The notes: generated by a model from the sequence alone, not told the origin. Positions 15,858 through 24,203 are shown, numbered from the stretch's first letter. The stretch is 64,000 bases of DNA from Pokkaliibacter sp. MBI-7 (GCF_029846635.1 NZ_JARVTG010000001.1:1394501-1458500), one strand, 5' to 3'. Translations and numbers: made by a program.

Positions 15858-16551
15858 CAGATCGATTTTTAACCAGCTATTTTACCCATGCATCCTTTGC
15901 AGGAGTCATCCCCGCACCCCAGCAGGCTTGCTCTGTACTGGCTGTCAGCAGGATATGCCCTCCAACCGGCCTGCCTGTCTGGGCTGCGCCTTGCCTCTGG
16001 AGGCACAGAGTACAACGGGACTGTGCGGTCAGTGTCTGAAACAGGCGCCACTGTATAACCGGGTCTGGAGTCCATGGCGTTATGAAACGCCACTGCCATA
16101 TCTGATTCGCCGCTGGAAATATCAGGCTGACTTCAGTGCAGGTCGGCTGCTGGCCAGCCTGATGCTAGGCGCCTGGCAGGAAGCAGAGCTGCAGCTTCCA
16201 GAGGTCTTGCTGCCGGTACCCATGCACCGCCAGCGTCTGCAGCAGCGCGGCTTCAATCACAGCCTGTGGCTCGCGCAGTATCTGTCCCGGCATTTGCAGA
16301 TCAAGGTCGACACCCACTATCTGCAGCGCACGCAGGCCACTGCCACACAACAAGGCCTGAGTGCCCGGGCCCGGCGGCGCAATCTCCGCTCAGCCTTTGC
16401 GCTGCGCGGTAATCCCGGTTACCGTCATGTAGCCGTAATTGATGACGTCATGACGACCGGGGCGACCGCCAACGCCATTGCTGCACTGTTGCGCAGCCAG
16501 CAGATCACCCGACTGCAACTGTGGTGTCTGGCCCGGACGCCCCATCACTGA
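15835..16551 (+). CDS. comF: ComF family phosphoribosyltransferase-like protein
   Basis: ComF-type protein: N-terminal double zinc ribbon (CILC, CTGC, CLGC and CGQC pairs within about residues 17-70) and a C-terminal PRTase fold with the PRPP motif VAVIDDVMTTGAT. Homologues (ComF, GntX) are linked to DNA uptake or use of DNA as nutrient; the reaction is not established. About 238 residues. The start is uncertain: the ATG at 15823 abuts its only ribosome-like site, so I prefer 15835. The start region overlaps the bio operator, so biotin control could touch this gene too. Confidence 0.85.
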   Translation: MKNNKVYLRSIFNQLFYPCILCRSHPRTPAGLLCTGCQQDMPSNRPACLGCALPLEAQSTTGLCGQCLKQAPLYNRVWSPWRYETPLPYLIRRWKYQADFSAGRLLASLMLGAWQEAELQLPEVLLPVPMHRQRLQQRGFNHSLWLAQYLSRHLQIKVDTHYLQRTQATATQQGLSARARRRNLRSAFALRGNPGYRHVAVIDDVMTTGATANAIAALLRSQQITRLQLWCLARTPHH

Positions 16552-16622
16552 CCGATAGCAACGATTTTCAGGCCCCGGCAATTTGCTTGAGCTGCAGCTC
16601 ACCTCAAGGAGAACGCGGCACT

Positions 16623-17525
16623 ATGCGCCCATACCGAATACCACTCGCACTATCAGGCTGGCTGTTGGTCCTGTGTCTCTGGCTGGTGCCCCAGCTGGTC
16701 AGCGCTCAGCCAGTCTTTGCCTGGCAGATTCGTTCCCAGACCGCCACGCTGTATCTGCTCGGCTCCCTGCATGCCTTCCCGCCGCAGGGCTATCCCCTGC
16801 CACAAGCGGTGGAAGCGGCATTTTCGCTGTCTGATTATCTGGTGGTAGAAATCAATCCCACCGACCTCCCCCTGCCAGCCCAGCAGAAACTGTTCGATCA
16901 CTACGGTAACCTACAAAACGGCCAGCGACTGTCAGACCTGCTCTCAGCCAGGGATCAGCAACGGTTACGTCAGCATGCTCAACAGCTGGGGCTGGATTAC
17001 AGCGCCATGCAACCCTGGCAGCCCTGGCGTGCGGGTACACAGCTGGTACTGGCAGATGCTGAGCGGCAGGGATTTGACACTACGGCCGGTATTGATCACT
17101 ACTTTATGCGTCGCGCCGGCAACCGGCAGATCCTGGCGCTGGAAACACTTGAGAGTCAGCTGCAGGCCATCGCAGTCCCCGATATGAATATTCAGGTGGC
17201 CAATCTGGTGAGTACGCTGGATCAGATGGAACAGGACAAGGACTTTTTACCCCGCCTGTATCAGGCCTGGCGCCGTGGGGATGGCCCTGCAGTCTATCGC
17301 CAGTCGGAACAGGAAGCAGGTGATGACCCGCGCCTGAAAGCCTATCTGGACCGGCTCAACAGTCAGCGTAATGCTGAAATGGCAGAAAAACTGATCCGTT
17401 TACTACGCAGCAGTGGTACCTTTTTCGTTGTCGTAGGGGCACTGCATATGCCCGGACCTGATGGCTTGCTGGCTCGCCTCAATGCAGCGAACTTTCCCAG
17501 TCAGCAGCTGCAGTCCCCTCGTTAG
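16623..17525 (+). CDS. TraB/GumN family protein
   Basis: 300 residues with an N-terminal signal sequence (about 1-27, ending VSAQP). It carries the two GxxH motifs of the TraB/TIKI family: GSLH near residue 45 and GALH near residue 275. An intervening region (AGIDHYFMRRA, LALETLESQLQAI) is also typical of the family. Relatives are metalloproteases or of unknown role; the substrate here is unknown. AAGGAG precedes the ATG. It lies 71 bases after comF and 58 bases before the LysM-M23 lipoprotein, a likely run of co-directional genes. Confidence 0.85.
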   Translation: MRPYRIPLALSGWLLVLCLWLVPQLVSAQPVFAWQIRSQTATLYLLGSLHAFPPQGYPLPQAVEAAFSLSDYLVVEINPTDLPLPAQQKLFDHYGNLQNGQRLSDLLSARDQQRLRQHAQQLGLDYSAMQPWQPWRAGTQLVLADAERQGFDTTAGIDHYFMRRAGNRQILALETLESQLQAIAVPDMNIQVANLVSTLDQMEQDKDFLPRLYQAWRRGDGPAVYRQSEQEAGDDPRLKAYLDRLNSQRNAEMAEKLIRLLRSSGTFFVVVGALHMPGPDGLLARLNAANFPSQQLQSPR

Positions 17526-17583
17526 GCATTGCTGGCACACGACGGCCGTCCAGGGATCTGACCATCACCTTCAAGGAGGATGA

Positions 17584-18222
17584 ATGTTATTGCTGAGCAC
17601 TCTGAAAGCCCCGCGTTCACTGCGTCTCGCTCTTCCCTTACTGATATTGGCCCTGCTGCTTGGCGGCTGCGGCAGCAACCCGCCGCTTCCCGGCGATACC
17701 CAGACCTACTACGTCAAGGCAGGGGATACGTTTTACAGCATCGCCCGTCGCTATGGCATCAGCGTCAAAACCCTGAGCCGCCTGAACCCAGATGCCAACC
17801 CCAGCCGCATTGAAATCGGCGATAAGCTGAAGGTACCGACGGATGCAGTGGTCAGGCACTTTGCCTATCCGGTCAGTCATCCTGATTACTCCTCCGGCTT
17901 CGGCATGCGAGATGGCCGCATGCATAACGGCGTCGATTTCCGTGGCCCCAGTGGCACATCAGTACTGGCAGCAGGTCAGGGCAAGGTGGTATTCAGCGGT
18001 AATATGCGTGGTTATGGCCGCATCATCATTATCGATCACGGCGGCGGCTTTCAGACGGTGTATGCCCACAACAGCGTGAATCTGGTGGACAAGGGGGAAA
18101 CAGTCCAGCAAGGACAACCGGTAGCGCGTATGGGCAACAGCGGCCATGCCAATGGCACGCACGTGCACTTTGAGGTGCGCATTCATGGTCAGGCCGTCAA
18201 CCCGATGAGCTATCTGCGCTGA
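17584..18222 (+). CDS. LysM and M23 peptidase lipoprotein (NlpD/YgeR-like)
   Basis: Envelope protein of 212 residues. A lipoprotein signal ends in LLGGC (Cys29); a LysM peptidoglycan-binding domain spans about 40-86 (YYVKAGDTFYSIARRYGIS); an M23 domain spans about 100-205. The M23 zinc ligands look intact (HNGVDF and HVHFEVR), unlike E. coli NlpD, which has lost them and only activates amidases. It may therefore be a true endopeptidase. AAGGAGG lies five bases before the ATG. Possible partner in septal wall splitting with the amidase at 51604-53253. Confidence 0.88.
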   Translation: MLLLSTLKAPRSLRLALPLLILALLLGGCGSNPPLPGDTQTYYVKAGDTFYSIARRYGISVKTLSRLNPDANPSRIEIGDKLKVPTDAVVRHFAYPVSHPDYSSGFGMRDGRMHNGVDFRGPSGTSVLAAGQGKVVFSGNMRGYGRIIIIDHGGGFQTVYAHNSVNLVDKGETVQQGQPVARMGNSGHANGTHVHFEVRIHGQAVNPMSYLR

Positions 18223-18355
18223 TCTCGTAAGCCTATCAGGACGCAATTCACCCCCGCCTGTCGGAGCAGATGACCCGGCTGGAGTCAGATGCTGACAGCC
18301 CCTATAGTAACGCCCCTTGCGACAATACTGACCACAGCAACAGGAATAGCACTCC

Positions 18356-19060
18356 GTGTCGACCGACTTTCACTTTCAGGCCATTGGCTTTATTCACTCG
18401 CCCTATAAGGAAAAGTTCGGCATCCCCCGTCAGCCCGGGCTGGTGACCGCCGCCCGCATTGAACTGCATCTTGACCAGCACATCCCGGCCAGCAGTCTGG
18501 ATGACATCGAAGGTTTTTCCCACCTGTGGCTGACCTTTGTCTTTCATGAACATATCGAGCGTGGCTGGCAGCCCCGCATTCGTCCGCCACGTCTGGGCGG
18601 GAATCGCCGGGTCGGTGTATTTGCCAGCCGCAGTCCGTTCCGTCCTAACCCTATTGGTCTGTCAGTCGTGCCCTTGCTGGGCATCCGTCATGCAGACAAT
18701 CACAGCATCCTTGAGCTGGGAGGAGCGGACCTGCTGGACGGCACACCGATTCTGGATATCAAACCTTACGTCCCCTTTGTCGACAGCCATCCTGGCGCCC
18801 GCGGCGGTTTCGTCGATGCTCCGCCACCGCAGCATGCAGTCAGCTGGGATGAGCCGCTGGAGCGGCATCTGCAACAACTCGAACAAAGCGGCCTCCCCGA
18901 CTTGCGCCTGCTGCTGCGACAGGTGCTGGCACAGGATCCCCGCCCGGCCTATCAGAAAGGACAGGATGGCCGTCGGTATGGCCTGCGACTATATGACTTC
19001 AATATTCTGTTCGAGGCGAGTGACGACGGCTTTGTGGTAGTCGCAATAGAGTCGTTGTAA
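18356..19060 (+). CDS. trmO: tRNA (N6-threonylcarbamoyladenosine-37) N6-methyltransferase
   Basis: TrmO (formerly TsaA/YaeB) methylates t6A37 to m6t6A37 in certain threonine tRNAs using SAM. 234 residues, with N-terminal IGFIHSPYKEKFGIPRQPG, the RPNPIGLSVV and GADLLDGTPILDIKPYVP signatures, and C-terminal GRRYGLRLYDFNI. The start is GTG at 18356; AGGA lies upstream and the N-terminus matches the family. The t6A substrate depends on TsaE, encoded at 53269-53766. Confidence 0.93.
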   Translation: MSTDFHFQAIGFIHSPYKEKFGIPRQPGLVTAARIELHLDQHIPASSLDDIEGFSHLWLTFVFHEHIERGWQPRIRPPRLGGNRRVGVFASRSPFRPNPIGLSVVPLLGIRHADNHSILELGGADLLDGTPILDIKPYVPFVDSHPGARGGFVDAPPPQHAVSWDEPLERHLQQLEQSGLPDLRLLLRQVLAQDPRPAYQKGQDGRRYGLRLYDFNILFEASDDGFVVVAIESL

Positions 19061-19178
19061 CAGGAGCTCTGCCGTCAAAGTCACAGTTCTATGACAAGCG
19101 GTTACCGCACAATGGACATCGCGGCACAGAGACAAGGTAGTGAAAAGAGACAAGATGGTCAGAGGAGATGTGGTAGTG

Positions 19179-19219
19179 AAAAAAGAAGAACGACTGGCAC
19201 CCTTCTGAGGCACCAGTCG
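19179..19219 (-). terminator. Intrinsic terminator after the DUF2282 gene
   Basis: On the minus strand CGACTGG and its partner CCAGTCG form the base of a roughly 12-pair stem with some G-T wobbles. TTCTTCTTTTTT follows. It begins 21 bases past the stop of the small cysteine peptide gene, making that gene a monocistronic unit. Confidence 0.6.
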
Positions 19220-19240
19220 GAACGGATAGAAGTAAGAAAC

Positions 19241-19489
19241 CTACTTTTTCAGCATGCCGCCCATGCTCTCACACGTGCCTTTGGCGACATATTTCCAGTC
19301 GCCGGGATCTTTATCCTTGGTGGCTTGCCCGGCGCAGGCATGGCCATTAGAAGCGCAGTCATTCTGGCCCGCCATGGCCACGCCATAACATTTTTCCTTG
19401 TCACTGGCCGCCATGGCGGAATTGCTCATCATGCCTAACGCCAGCAGACCAGAGACCGCACCAATAGCAACGACTTTGGATTTGTTCAT
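19241..19489 (-). CDS. DUF2282 / BufA1-type small cysteine peptide precursor
   Basis: 82 residues: a signal peptide (about 1-28, ending AMAAS) and a mature part with four cysteines (34, 45, 52, 73) plus KCYGVAMAGQNDCA and TCESMGGML, the DUF2282 signature. Members are precursors of bufferins, periplasmic copper-buffering peptides modified by a DUF692 enzyme with a DUF2063 partner. Neither partner is in this window, so modification would need a distant enzyme. Start at ATG 19489, preceded by AGGAGG. It lies between trmO and bioA with its own terminator. Confidence 0.82.
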   Translation of the reverse strand: MNKSKVVAIGAVSGLLALGMMSNSAMAASDKEKCYGVAMAGQNDCASNGHACAGQATKDKDPGDWKYVAKGTCESMGGMLKK

Positions 19490-19517
19490 TCGCTTTAACC
19501 TCCTGTTTATGAATATA

Positions 19518-19546
19518 TGAGACACTCGGCGCTATTCCCGGGTTCT
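19518..19546 (-). promoter_or_regulatory. Possible ECF-sigma-type promoter of the DUF2282 gene
   Basis: On the minus strand AGAACC (19546-19541) and GTCTCA (19523-19518) lie 17 bases apart, an AACC/GTC-type arrangement seen at extracytoplasmic-function sigma promoters. It would place transcription about 20 bases before the ATG. No good sigma-70 pair is visible. This is a weak by-eye match. Confidence 0.25.
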
Positions 19547-19623
19547 CACCCTACCCCCGCATCGAACGCTCAACGATGTCTACGTACCCGACTACCGGTT
19601 TAGATTAGTACAGGACCACGCTC

Positions 19624-20913
19624 ATGCAATTGTCAGCCACCGATCTCGCCTTTGATCGTGATCACCTATGGCACCCCTATACCTCTATGCTCAACCCTGC
19701 ACCGGTCTTTCCCGTGCGCGCAGCCGAGGGGGTCCGGATCTATCTCGACAATGGCCAGGTCCTGCTGGATGGCATGGCCTCCTGGTGGGCTGCCGTACAT
19801 GGTTACAATCACCCACGCCTGAATCAGGCCCTGATCGATCAGACCCATGCCATGAGTCATATCATGTTTGGTGGCCTGACCCATGCCCCAGCCATCCGTC
19901 TCGCCCGTCATCTGGTGGAGCTGACGCCAGCGGGTCTGGACAAGGTATTTATCTGCGACTCAGGCTCGGTGGCCGTCGAAGTCGCTATGAAAATGGCCAT
20001 TCAATACTGGCAGGCACGTGGTCAGGGCAGTAAACAACGACTGCTGGCACTGCGCAATGGTTATCACGGAGACACCACCGGCGCGATGTCCCTGTGCGAC
20101 CCGGAAACGGGTATGCACGAGCTGTTCAAGGGCGCCATCCTTGAGCAGTTTTTTGTCGCGGCTCCCCAGAGTTCATTCCATGGCGAATGGCACCCTGAGG
20201 AGCTGGAGGAAATGGAGAGCACCCTGCAACAGCACCACCAGCAGATTGCCGCCGTTATTCTGGAGCCCATCGTACAGGGCGCTGGGGGTATGCGTTTCTA
20301 TCATCCCGCCTATCTGCAGGAGGTCAGAACCCTTTGTGACCGCTATGAGGTGCTGCTCATTGCTGATGAAATCGCCACCGGTTTTGGCCGGACCGGCAAA
20401 CTGTTCGCCTGTGAACACGCCAATATCAGCCCCGACATTCTCTGTCTTGGCAAGGCGCTGACCGGTGGTTACATGACCCTGGCAGCCACGCTGACTACAA
20501 AGACCATCGCCGAAACGATCTCCGCCGGTGGTGCGGGTTGCTTCATGCACGGCCCGACCTTCATGGCCAACCCGCTGGCCTGTGCTGTAGCCAATGCCAG
20601 CATTGAACTGTTGCTGGAGAGCGACTGGCAGCAAAAGGTCAACGCGCTGCAAGGCTGGCTGGAAAGTGGCCTGACGCCTGCCCGCAGCCTGCACGGCGTC
20701 AGGGAGGTACGCTGCCTGGGCGCCATCGGCGTCATCGAGCTGGAGCATCCGGTCGATATGCGTATCCTGCAGCCACAGCTGGTAGAGGCGGGTATCTGGC
20801 TGCGTCCGTTCGGACGACTGGTGTACATGATGCCACCGTTCATCATGAGTCAGAATGAAGTGGCACAGCTGACTGCTACCACCTGTCAGGTACTGGCTGA
20901 CTATCTGAACTGA
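19624..20913 (+). CDS. bioA: Adenosylmethionine-8-amino-7-oxononanoate aminotransferase
   Basis: PLP transaminase using SAM as amino donor to make 7,8-diaminopelargonate, between BioF and BioD. 429 residues. Signatures: HLWHPYTSM, DGMASWWAAVHGYNHP, NGYHGDTTGAMS, IADEIATGFGRTGKLFACEH, and the PLP lysine Lys277 in CLGKALTGGYM. It is separated from the other biotin genes by about 4 kb and lies on the opposite strand. A single GGTTTAGAT half-site at 19597-19605 has no partner arm, so BirA control is not supported here. Confidence 0.96.
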   Translation: MQLSATDLAFDRDHLWHPYTSMLNPAPVFPVRAAEGVRIYLDNGQVLLDGMASWWAAVHGYNHPRLNQALIDQTHAMSHIMFGGLTHAPAIRLARHLVELTPAGLDKVFICDSGSVAVEVAMKMAIQYWQARGQGSKQRLLALRNGYHGDTTGAMSLCDPETGMHELFKGAILEQFFVAAPQSSFHGEWHPEELEEMESTLQQHHQQIAAVILEPIVQGAGGMRFYHPAYLQEVRTLCDRYEVLLIADEIATGFGRTGKLFACEHANISPDILCLGKALTGGYMTLAATLTTKTIAETISAGGAGCFMHGPTFMANPLACAVANASIELLLESDWQQKVNALQGWLESGLTPARSLHGVREVRCLGAIGVIELEHPVDMRILQPQLVEAGIWLRPFGRLVYMMPPFIMSQNEVAQLTATTCQVLADYLN

Positions 20914-21203
20914 TCACTATCGCCCCTGGCTGCCGGTGCCTGCCGGCAGCTGCGCTTATACCTCCTACGCCATGAGCCCCTTGCTGCCTCGGTATTTTTC
21001 CAGTCCTCCTATGCTGATTTATCCCTCACTGACCAGGGAATAAGCACGGGGGAAACGCTTCGCAATAAATACGTCATTTTTGCTGCTTAGCATGGCTGTG
21101 ACTTGCACAACCGTCTGCCCTCTCGATCGCGCTCCATAGCAAGTCCTCTGGGAAATCAGTCACTTGCGCATATCGGGTAGGCGTCCAGCGTCAGGAGCCG
21201 TAC
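20914..21203 (+). other. Intergenic region between bioA and the plcP-like gene
   Basis: 290 bases without a gene. It holds the GC-rich hairpin at 20929-20950 and a short bulged inverted repeat (TTATCCCT / AGGGAATAA, 21019-21042). I searched by eye for a Pho box and a sigma-70 promoter for the downstream phosphoesterase and found no convincing match. CAGGAG lies just before its ATG. Confidence 0.5.
20929..20950 (+). terminator. Hairpin after bioA
   Basis: Perfect 8-base arms GCTGCCGG and CCGGCAGC around a 6-base loop, 16 bases past the bioA stop. No T tract follows, so it may mark a Rho-dependent end or protect the 3' end. Confidence 0.35.
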
Positions 21204-22007
21204 ATGGCCAGCAATGCCTCAGCAAAACGCAGCGTCCGCAGTATCTGGATTTCGGATACCCATCTGGGCAGCAAAGGCTGTCAGGCCGAGCTGCTGACAG
21301 AGTTTCTCAAACACCACGACTGCGAACAGCTGTATCTGGTCGGGGATATCATTGACGGCTGGCGTATGCGTAAGGGCGTGTACTGGCCGCAAAGCCACAG
21401 TAACGTGCTGCGCCGCATCCTCACCATGGCCAAGCGTGGCACCCGTGTTACCTACGTGACAGGCAATCATGACGAATTCCTCCGCCGCTATTCCACGCTG
21501 CAGCTGGGTAACATCACCCTGACGGATGAGGCGGAACACGTCACTGCCAAAGGTGAACGCTTGCTGATCCTGCATGGTGACATGTTTGACGTTATTACGC
21601 GCTACCACCGCTGGCTGGCGTTCCTCGGTGACTCCGCCTATGAAATGCTGCTGATACTCAATCGCTGGCTGAACGATTTGCGCCGACGCTTTGGTTTTGG
21701 CTACTGGTCGCTGTCGGCTTACCTCAAGCACAAGGTCAAGAAAGCGGTCAATTTCATCGGTGAATTTGAGGAGGCGCTGGCCCATGAATGCCACAAACGC
21801 AACTTCGACGGTGTTGTTTGCGGCCATATTCATCACGCCGAAATTCGCGATATCGGTAAGGTTCGCTACCTGAACTGCGGCGACTGGGTGGAATCCTGCA
21901 CCGCACTGGTGGAGGACATGCAGGGCGAGATTTCATTGATCGCCTGGGTACGCCAGCGTGAAACCGTGGTTACCACGCCGATGCCCCAGCTGGAGAGCAG
22001 CACGTGA
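21204..22007 (+). CDS. Metallophosphoesterase, PlcP-like phospholipase C (LpxH-related)
   Basis: 267-residue calcineurin-like phosphoesterase with the full metal set: ISDTHLGSKGCQ, VGDIIDGWR, GNHDEF, HGDMFD and GHIHHAE. The segments YWPQSHSNVLRR, WLAFLGDSAYEMLL and NCGDWVESCTALVE match the PlcP group often annotated as UDP-2,3-diacylglucosamine diphosphatase. In Sinorhizobium and marine bacteria PlcP cleaves phospholipid head groups under phosphate starvation to give diacylglycerol. A glycosyltransferase of the Agt type overlaps its end by four bases. LpxH-type lipid A function is the alternative. Confidence 0.78.
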   Translation: MASNASAKRSVRSIWISDTHLGSKGCQAELLTEFLKHHDCEQLYLVGDIIDGWRMRKGVYWPQSHSNVLRRILTMAKRGTRVTYVTGNHDEFLRRYSTLQLGNITLTDEAEHVTAKGERLLILHGDMFDVITRYHRWLAFLGDSAYEMLLILNRWLNDLRRRFGFGYWSLSAYLKHKVKKAVNFIGEFEEALAHECHKRNFDGVVCGHIHHAEIRDIGKVRYLNCGDWVESCTALVEDMQGEISLIAWVRQRETVVTTPMPQLESST

Positions 22008-23035
22008 AAAAACTGCTGCTGATTACTGACGCCTGGTACCCACAGATCAATGGCGTAGTCACCACCCTGACGCACATGGTCACCTACCTGCAGCAGCAAC
22101 AGCTGGCGGTGGAGATCATTCATCCTGCGCGCTTTCGCACCCTGCCCTGCCCCACCTACCCGGATATCCGTCTGGTACTGACCCCATGGCAGGTCGGCAA
22201 ACTGATACATGACTGCCAGCCTGATGCCGTGCACATTGCCACCGAGGGGCCGCTCGGCATCGCCGCCCGCAGCTATCTGCACAAGCACCACATTCCCTAT
22301 ACCACCTCACTGCATACCAAGTTCCCTGAGTACGTCTCCAGTCGCTTCAGCTGGGTTCCCCTGCGCTGGGGTTATCAATTCCTGCGCTGGTTTCATCGTC
22401 CATCCCAGCAGGTGCTGGTTACCACTGAAAGCAATGCCCGGGAACTGCGCAACGCAGGCCTTGAACACCTGCAGGTGTGGGGAAGAGGCGTGGATACCGA
22501 GCAGTTCAGGCCTCAGCAACGCCCAGCCAATGCTGACCCGGTATTTCTCTATGTCGGTCGGGTGGCGGTGGAGAAGAATATCGAAGCCTTCCTGCGCCTG
22601 CGTCTGCCTGGGCGCAAGCGGGTGGTCGGTGACGGGCCAGCGCGAGGGGAATTACAGACCCGCTACCCGGATGCCGAATGGGTCGGTTTCAAGACAGGTC
22701 AGGCACTGGTGGACGAGTATGCCCGCGCAGATGTATTTGTTTTTCCTTCGCTGACCGACACCTTTGGTTTGGTCATGCTGGAAGCACTGGCCTGCGGCAC
22801 ACCAGTCGCTGCCTTTCCGGTGACCGGCCCCATTGATGTGGTGCAACCCGGCGTCACTGGCTATCTGGAGCAGGATCTGGCCAGGGCAGCCATTCAGTGC
22901 CTGTCACTGTCCAGAGCAGACTGCCGCCAGTTCGCCGAAGCTAATAGCTGGCAGCAATGTGCAGAGCGTTTCGTGCAGTCCCTGGTGCCGGTGTTTACCA
23001 ATCAAGAGGATGATTGCGCCGAAACCAGCCAGTAA
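22004..23035 (+). CDS. GT4-family glycosyltransferase, Agt-like
   Basis: 343 residues with a two-domain GT-B fold. The N-terminal domain has LITDAWYPQINGVVTTL, PCPTYPDIRL and HIATEGPLGIAAR; the donor-binding C-terminal domain has FLYVGRVAVEKN and FPSLTDTFGLVMLEALACGT. Agt enzymes glycosylate diacylglycerol to make glycolipids that replace phospholipids. The ATGA overlap with the PlcP-like gene implies coupled translation and shared function. Its 3' end overlaps the convergent oxygenase gene by 41 bases. Confidence 0.78.
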   Translation: MKKLLLITDAWYPQINGVVTTLTHMVTYLQQQQLAVEIIHPARFRTLPCPTYPDIRLVLTPWQVGKLIHDCQPDAVHIATEGPLGIAARSYLHKHHIPYTTSLHTKFPEYVSSRFSWVPLRWGYQFLRWFHRPSQQVLVTTESNARELRNAGLEHLQVWGRGVDTEQFRPQQRPANADPVFLYVGRVAVEKNIEAFLRLRLPGRKRVVGDGPARGELQTRYPDAEWVGFKTGQALVDEYARADVFVFPSLTDTFGLVMLEALACGTPVAAFPVTGPIDVVQPGVTGYLEQDLARAAIQCLSLSRADCRQFAEANSWQQCAERFVQSLVPVFTNQEDDCAETSQ

Positions 23036-23624
23036 GACTGCGGCGAGGCTTCACCGCCGGCAGCACCTGATGCGGGAAATCTGAACTCAGAAAAAACACC
23101 GTGGTCCCCCAACGCGGTGCTACCGACGCCAGTAACTGCTGTTCGTCGTCAGCATAGAGCAGCAGTTCACCTCCATCACCTGGCTGCCAGTCCAGATTGA
23201 GGTAGGTGATAAACGTCAGAATGCGCTGATTGTTTCCCTGGAAGTTATCCCAGTGCAAGGCATAACCACCGCCCTCCGGATAACGGGCGTAGTGAAACTC
23301 CATGGCGTTCAATCCCAGAAACAGCGAGCGATTGAACTCTGCCATCCAGCCCTCTGCAACCTGCAGGAACTGCTGCTGACAGATGGCCTTACCTTCCAGC
23401 CAGGCAATCTCATCAGCACGAATTGACTCAACTCGTTGCCGTGCCTGACCCACTTTGGCCTCTTCCAGTGCATTGGCCTGATAATGGCAGCTGATATCCT
23501 GGTATAAAGCCTGCAATAGAGTCTGCTCCAGCAGGGGATTGCGTTCATCGGGCAGCACCACGTAACCACAGCTGGCCAATTGATCGAGCATGGACTCCGG
23601 GAGTCCGGTAGTAGCAGTCTTCAC
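22995..23624 (-). CDS. 2OG-Fe(II) oxygenase family protein
   Basis: 209-residue double-stranded beta-helix dioxygenase. The iron triad is H124 and D126 (ALHWDNF) with H185 (DFPHQVLP); R195 (RRSLTGWFR) would bind 2-oxoglutarate. This resembles prolyl-hydroxylase-type proteins. The substrate is unknown. The open frame begins with GTG at 23624, which lacks a clear ribosome site; an ATG at 23591 after CCGGAG is an alternative start. It converges on and overlaps the glycosyltransferase gene. Confidence 0.8.
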   Translation of the reverse strand: MKTATTGLPESMLDQLASCGYVVLPDERNPLLEQTLLQALYQDISCHYQANALEEAKVGQARQRVESIRADEIAWLEGKAICQQQFLQVAEGWMAEFNRSLFLGLNAMEFHYARYPEGGGYALHWDNFQGNNQRILTFITYLNLDWQPGDGGELLLYADDEQQLLASVAPRWGTTVFFLSSDFPHQVLPAVKPRRSLTGWFRRNHPLDW

Positions 23625-23777
23625 TCCAGTGCAGTGCCCCAGTAATAAACAGGGCGACTATTTTGCTCAGGAAGCGAATCCACCAGAAACAAAATCAAAT
23701 GCTCGATATAAGCAAGAAAATCGATTGATCAGTAAAGGCCAACAACAGATATATCTAGACGTAAGAGGCAGGACAAT

Positions 23778-24203
23778 ATGGCAAGGATAAGACTGGCGTT
23801 ACCGGCACAGAGTCTGTTTCAACTGACGCTGCCGATCCGCATTCAGGATATCAACTACGGCGGTCACCTGAGCAACAGCGCCATTCTCGGTCTGGCACAT
23901 GAGGCACGCATAGCCTTTCTCGCCCAGTATGGCTGGCAGGAGCTAAACATTGAGGGCTGTGGCATCATCATGGCCGACGCCGCCATTCAGTTTCGCGCCG
24001 AAGCCTTTCATGGCGAGGTGCTGAATATCAGCGTAGGGCTGATGGATGCTTTTGAATATGGTTGCGACATGTTCTATCGCATGGTCCGCGAGAGTGATGG
24101 TAAGGAAATCGCGCTGGTCAAAACCGCGTTGGTATTCTTTGATTACAGTAGCCGTAGCAAGGTGGCTATGCCAGCGGCATTCGCCAGCCTGATTCCCGAC
24201 TGA
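23778..24203 (+). CDS. Acyl-CoA thioesterase, 4HBT/YbgC-like
   Basis: 141-residue hotdog-fold protein. The active-site helix start is seen in IRIQDINYGGHLSNSAIL, the position of the catalytic Asp/Asn in 4-hydroxybenzoyl-CoA-type thioesterases, and VKTALVFFDYSSRSKVAMP is typical of the C-terminal strands. Likely hydrolyses an acyl-CoA; the chain length is unknown. It is divergent from the oxygenase gene and convergent with dnaB 36 bases away. Confidence 0.82.
   Translation: MARIRLALPAQSLFQLTLPIRIQDINYGGHLSNSAILGLAHEARIAFLAQYGWQELNIEGCGIIMADAAIQFRAEAFHGEVLNISVGLMDAFEYGCDMFYRMVRESDGKEIALVKTALVFFDYSSRSKVAMPAAFASLIPD

Noticed and set aside
19573..19605. BirA operator at bioA
   Set aside because: GGTTTAGAT resembles one arm, but nothing at 14-16 bases upstream resembles the other arm.
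20914..21203. Possible Pho box before the PlcP-like gene
   Set aside because: No pair of CTGTCAT-like repeats with 11-base spacing; the best matches fit only one half.
21204..22007. Simple annotation as LpxH (lipid A pathway)
   Set aside because: The segments YWPQSHSNVLRR and GDWVESCTALVE and the Agt-like partner fit PlcP better; LpxH is kept only as an alternative.
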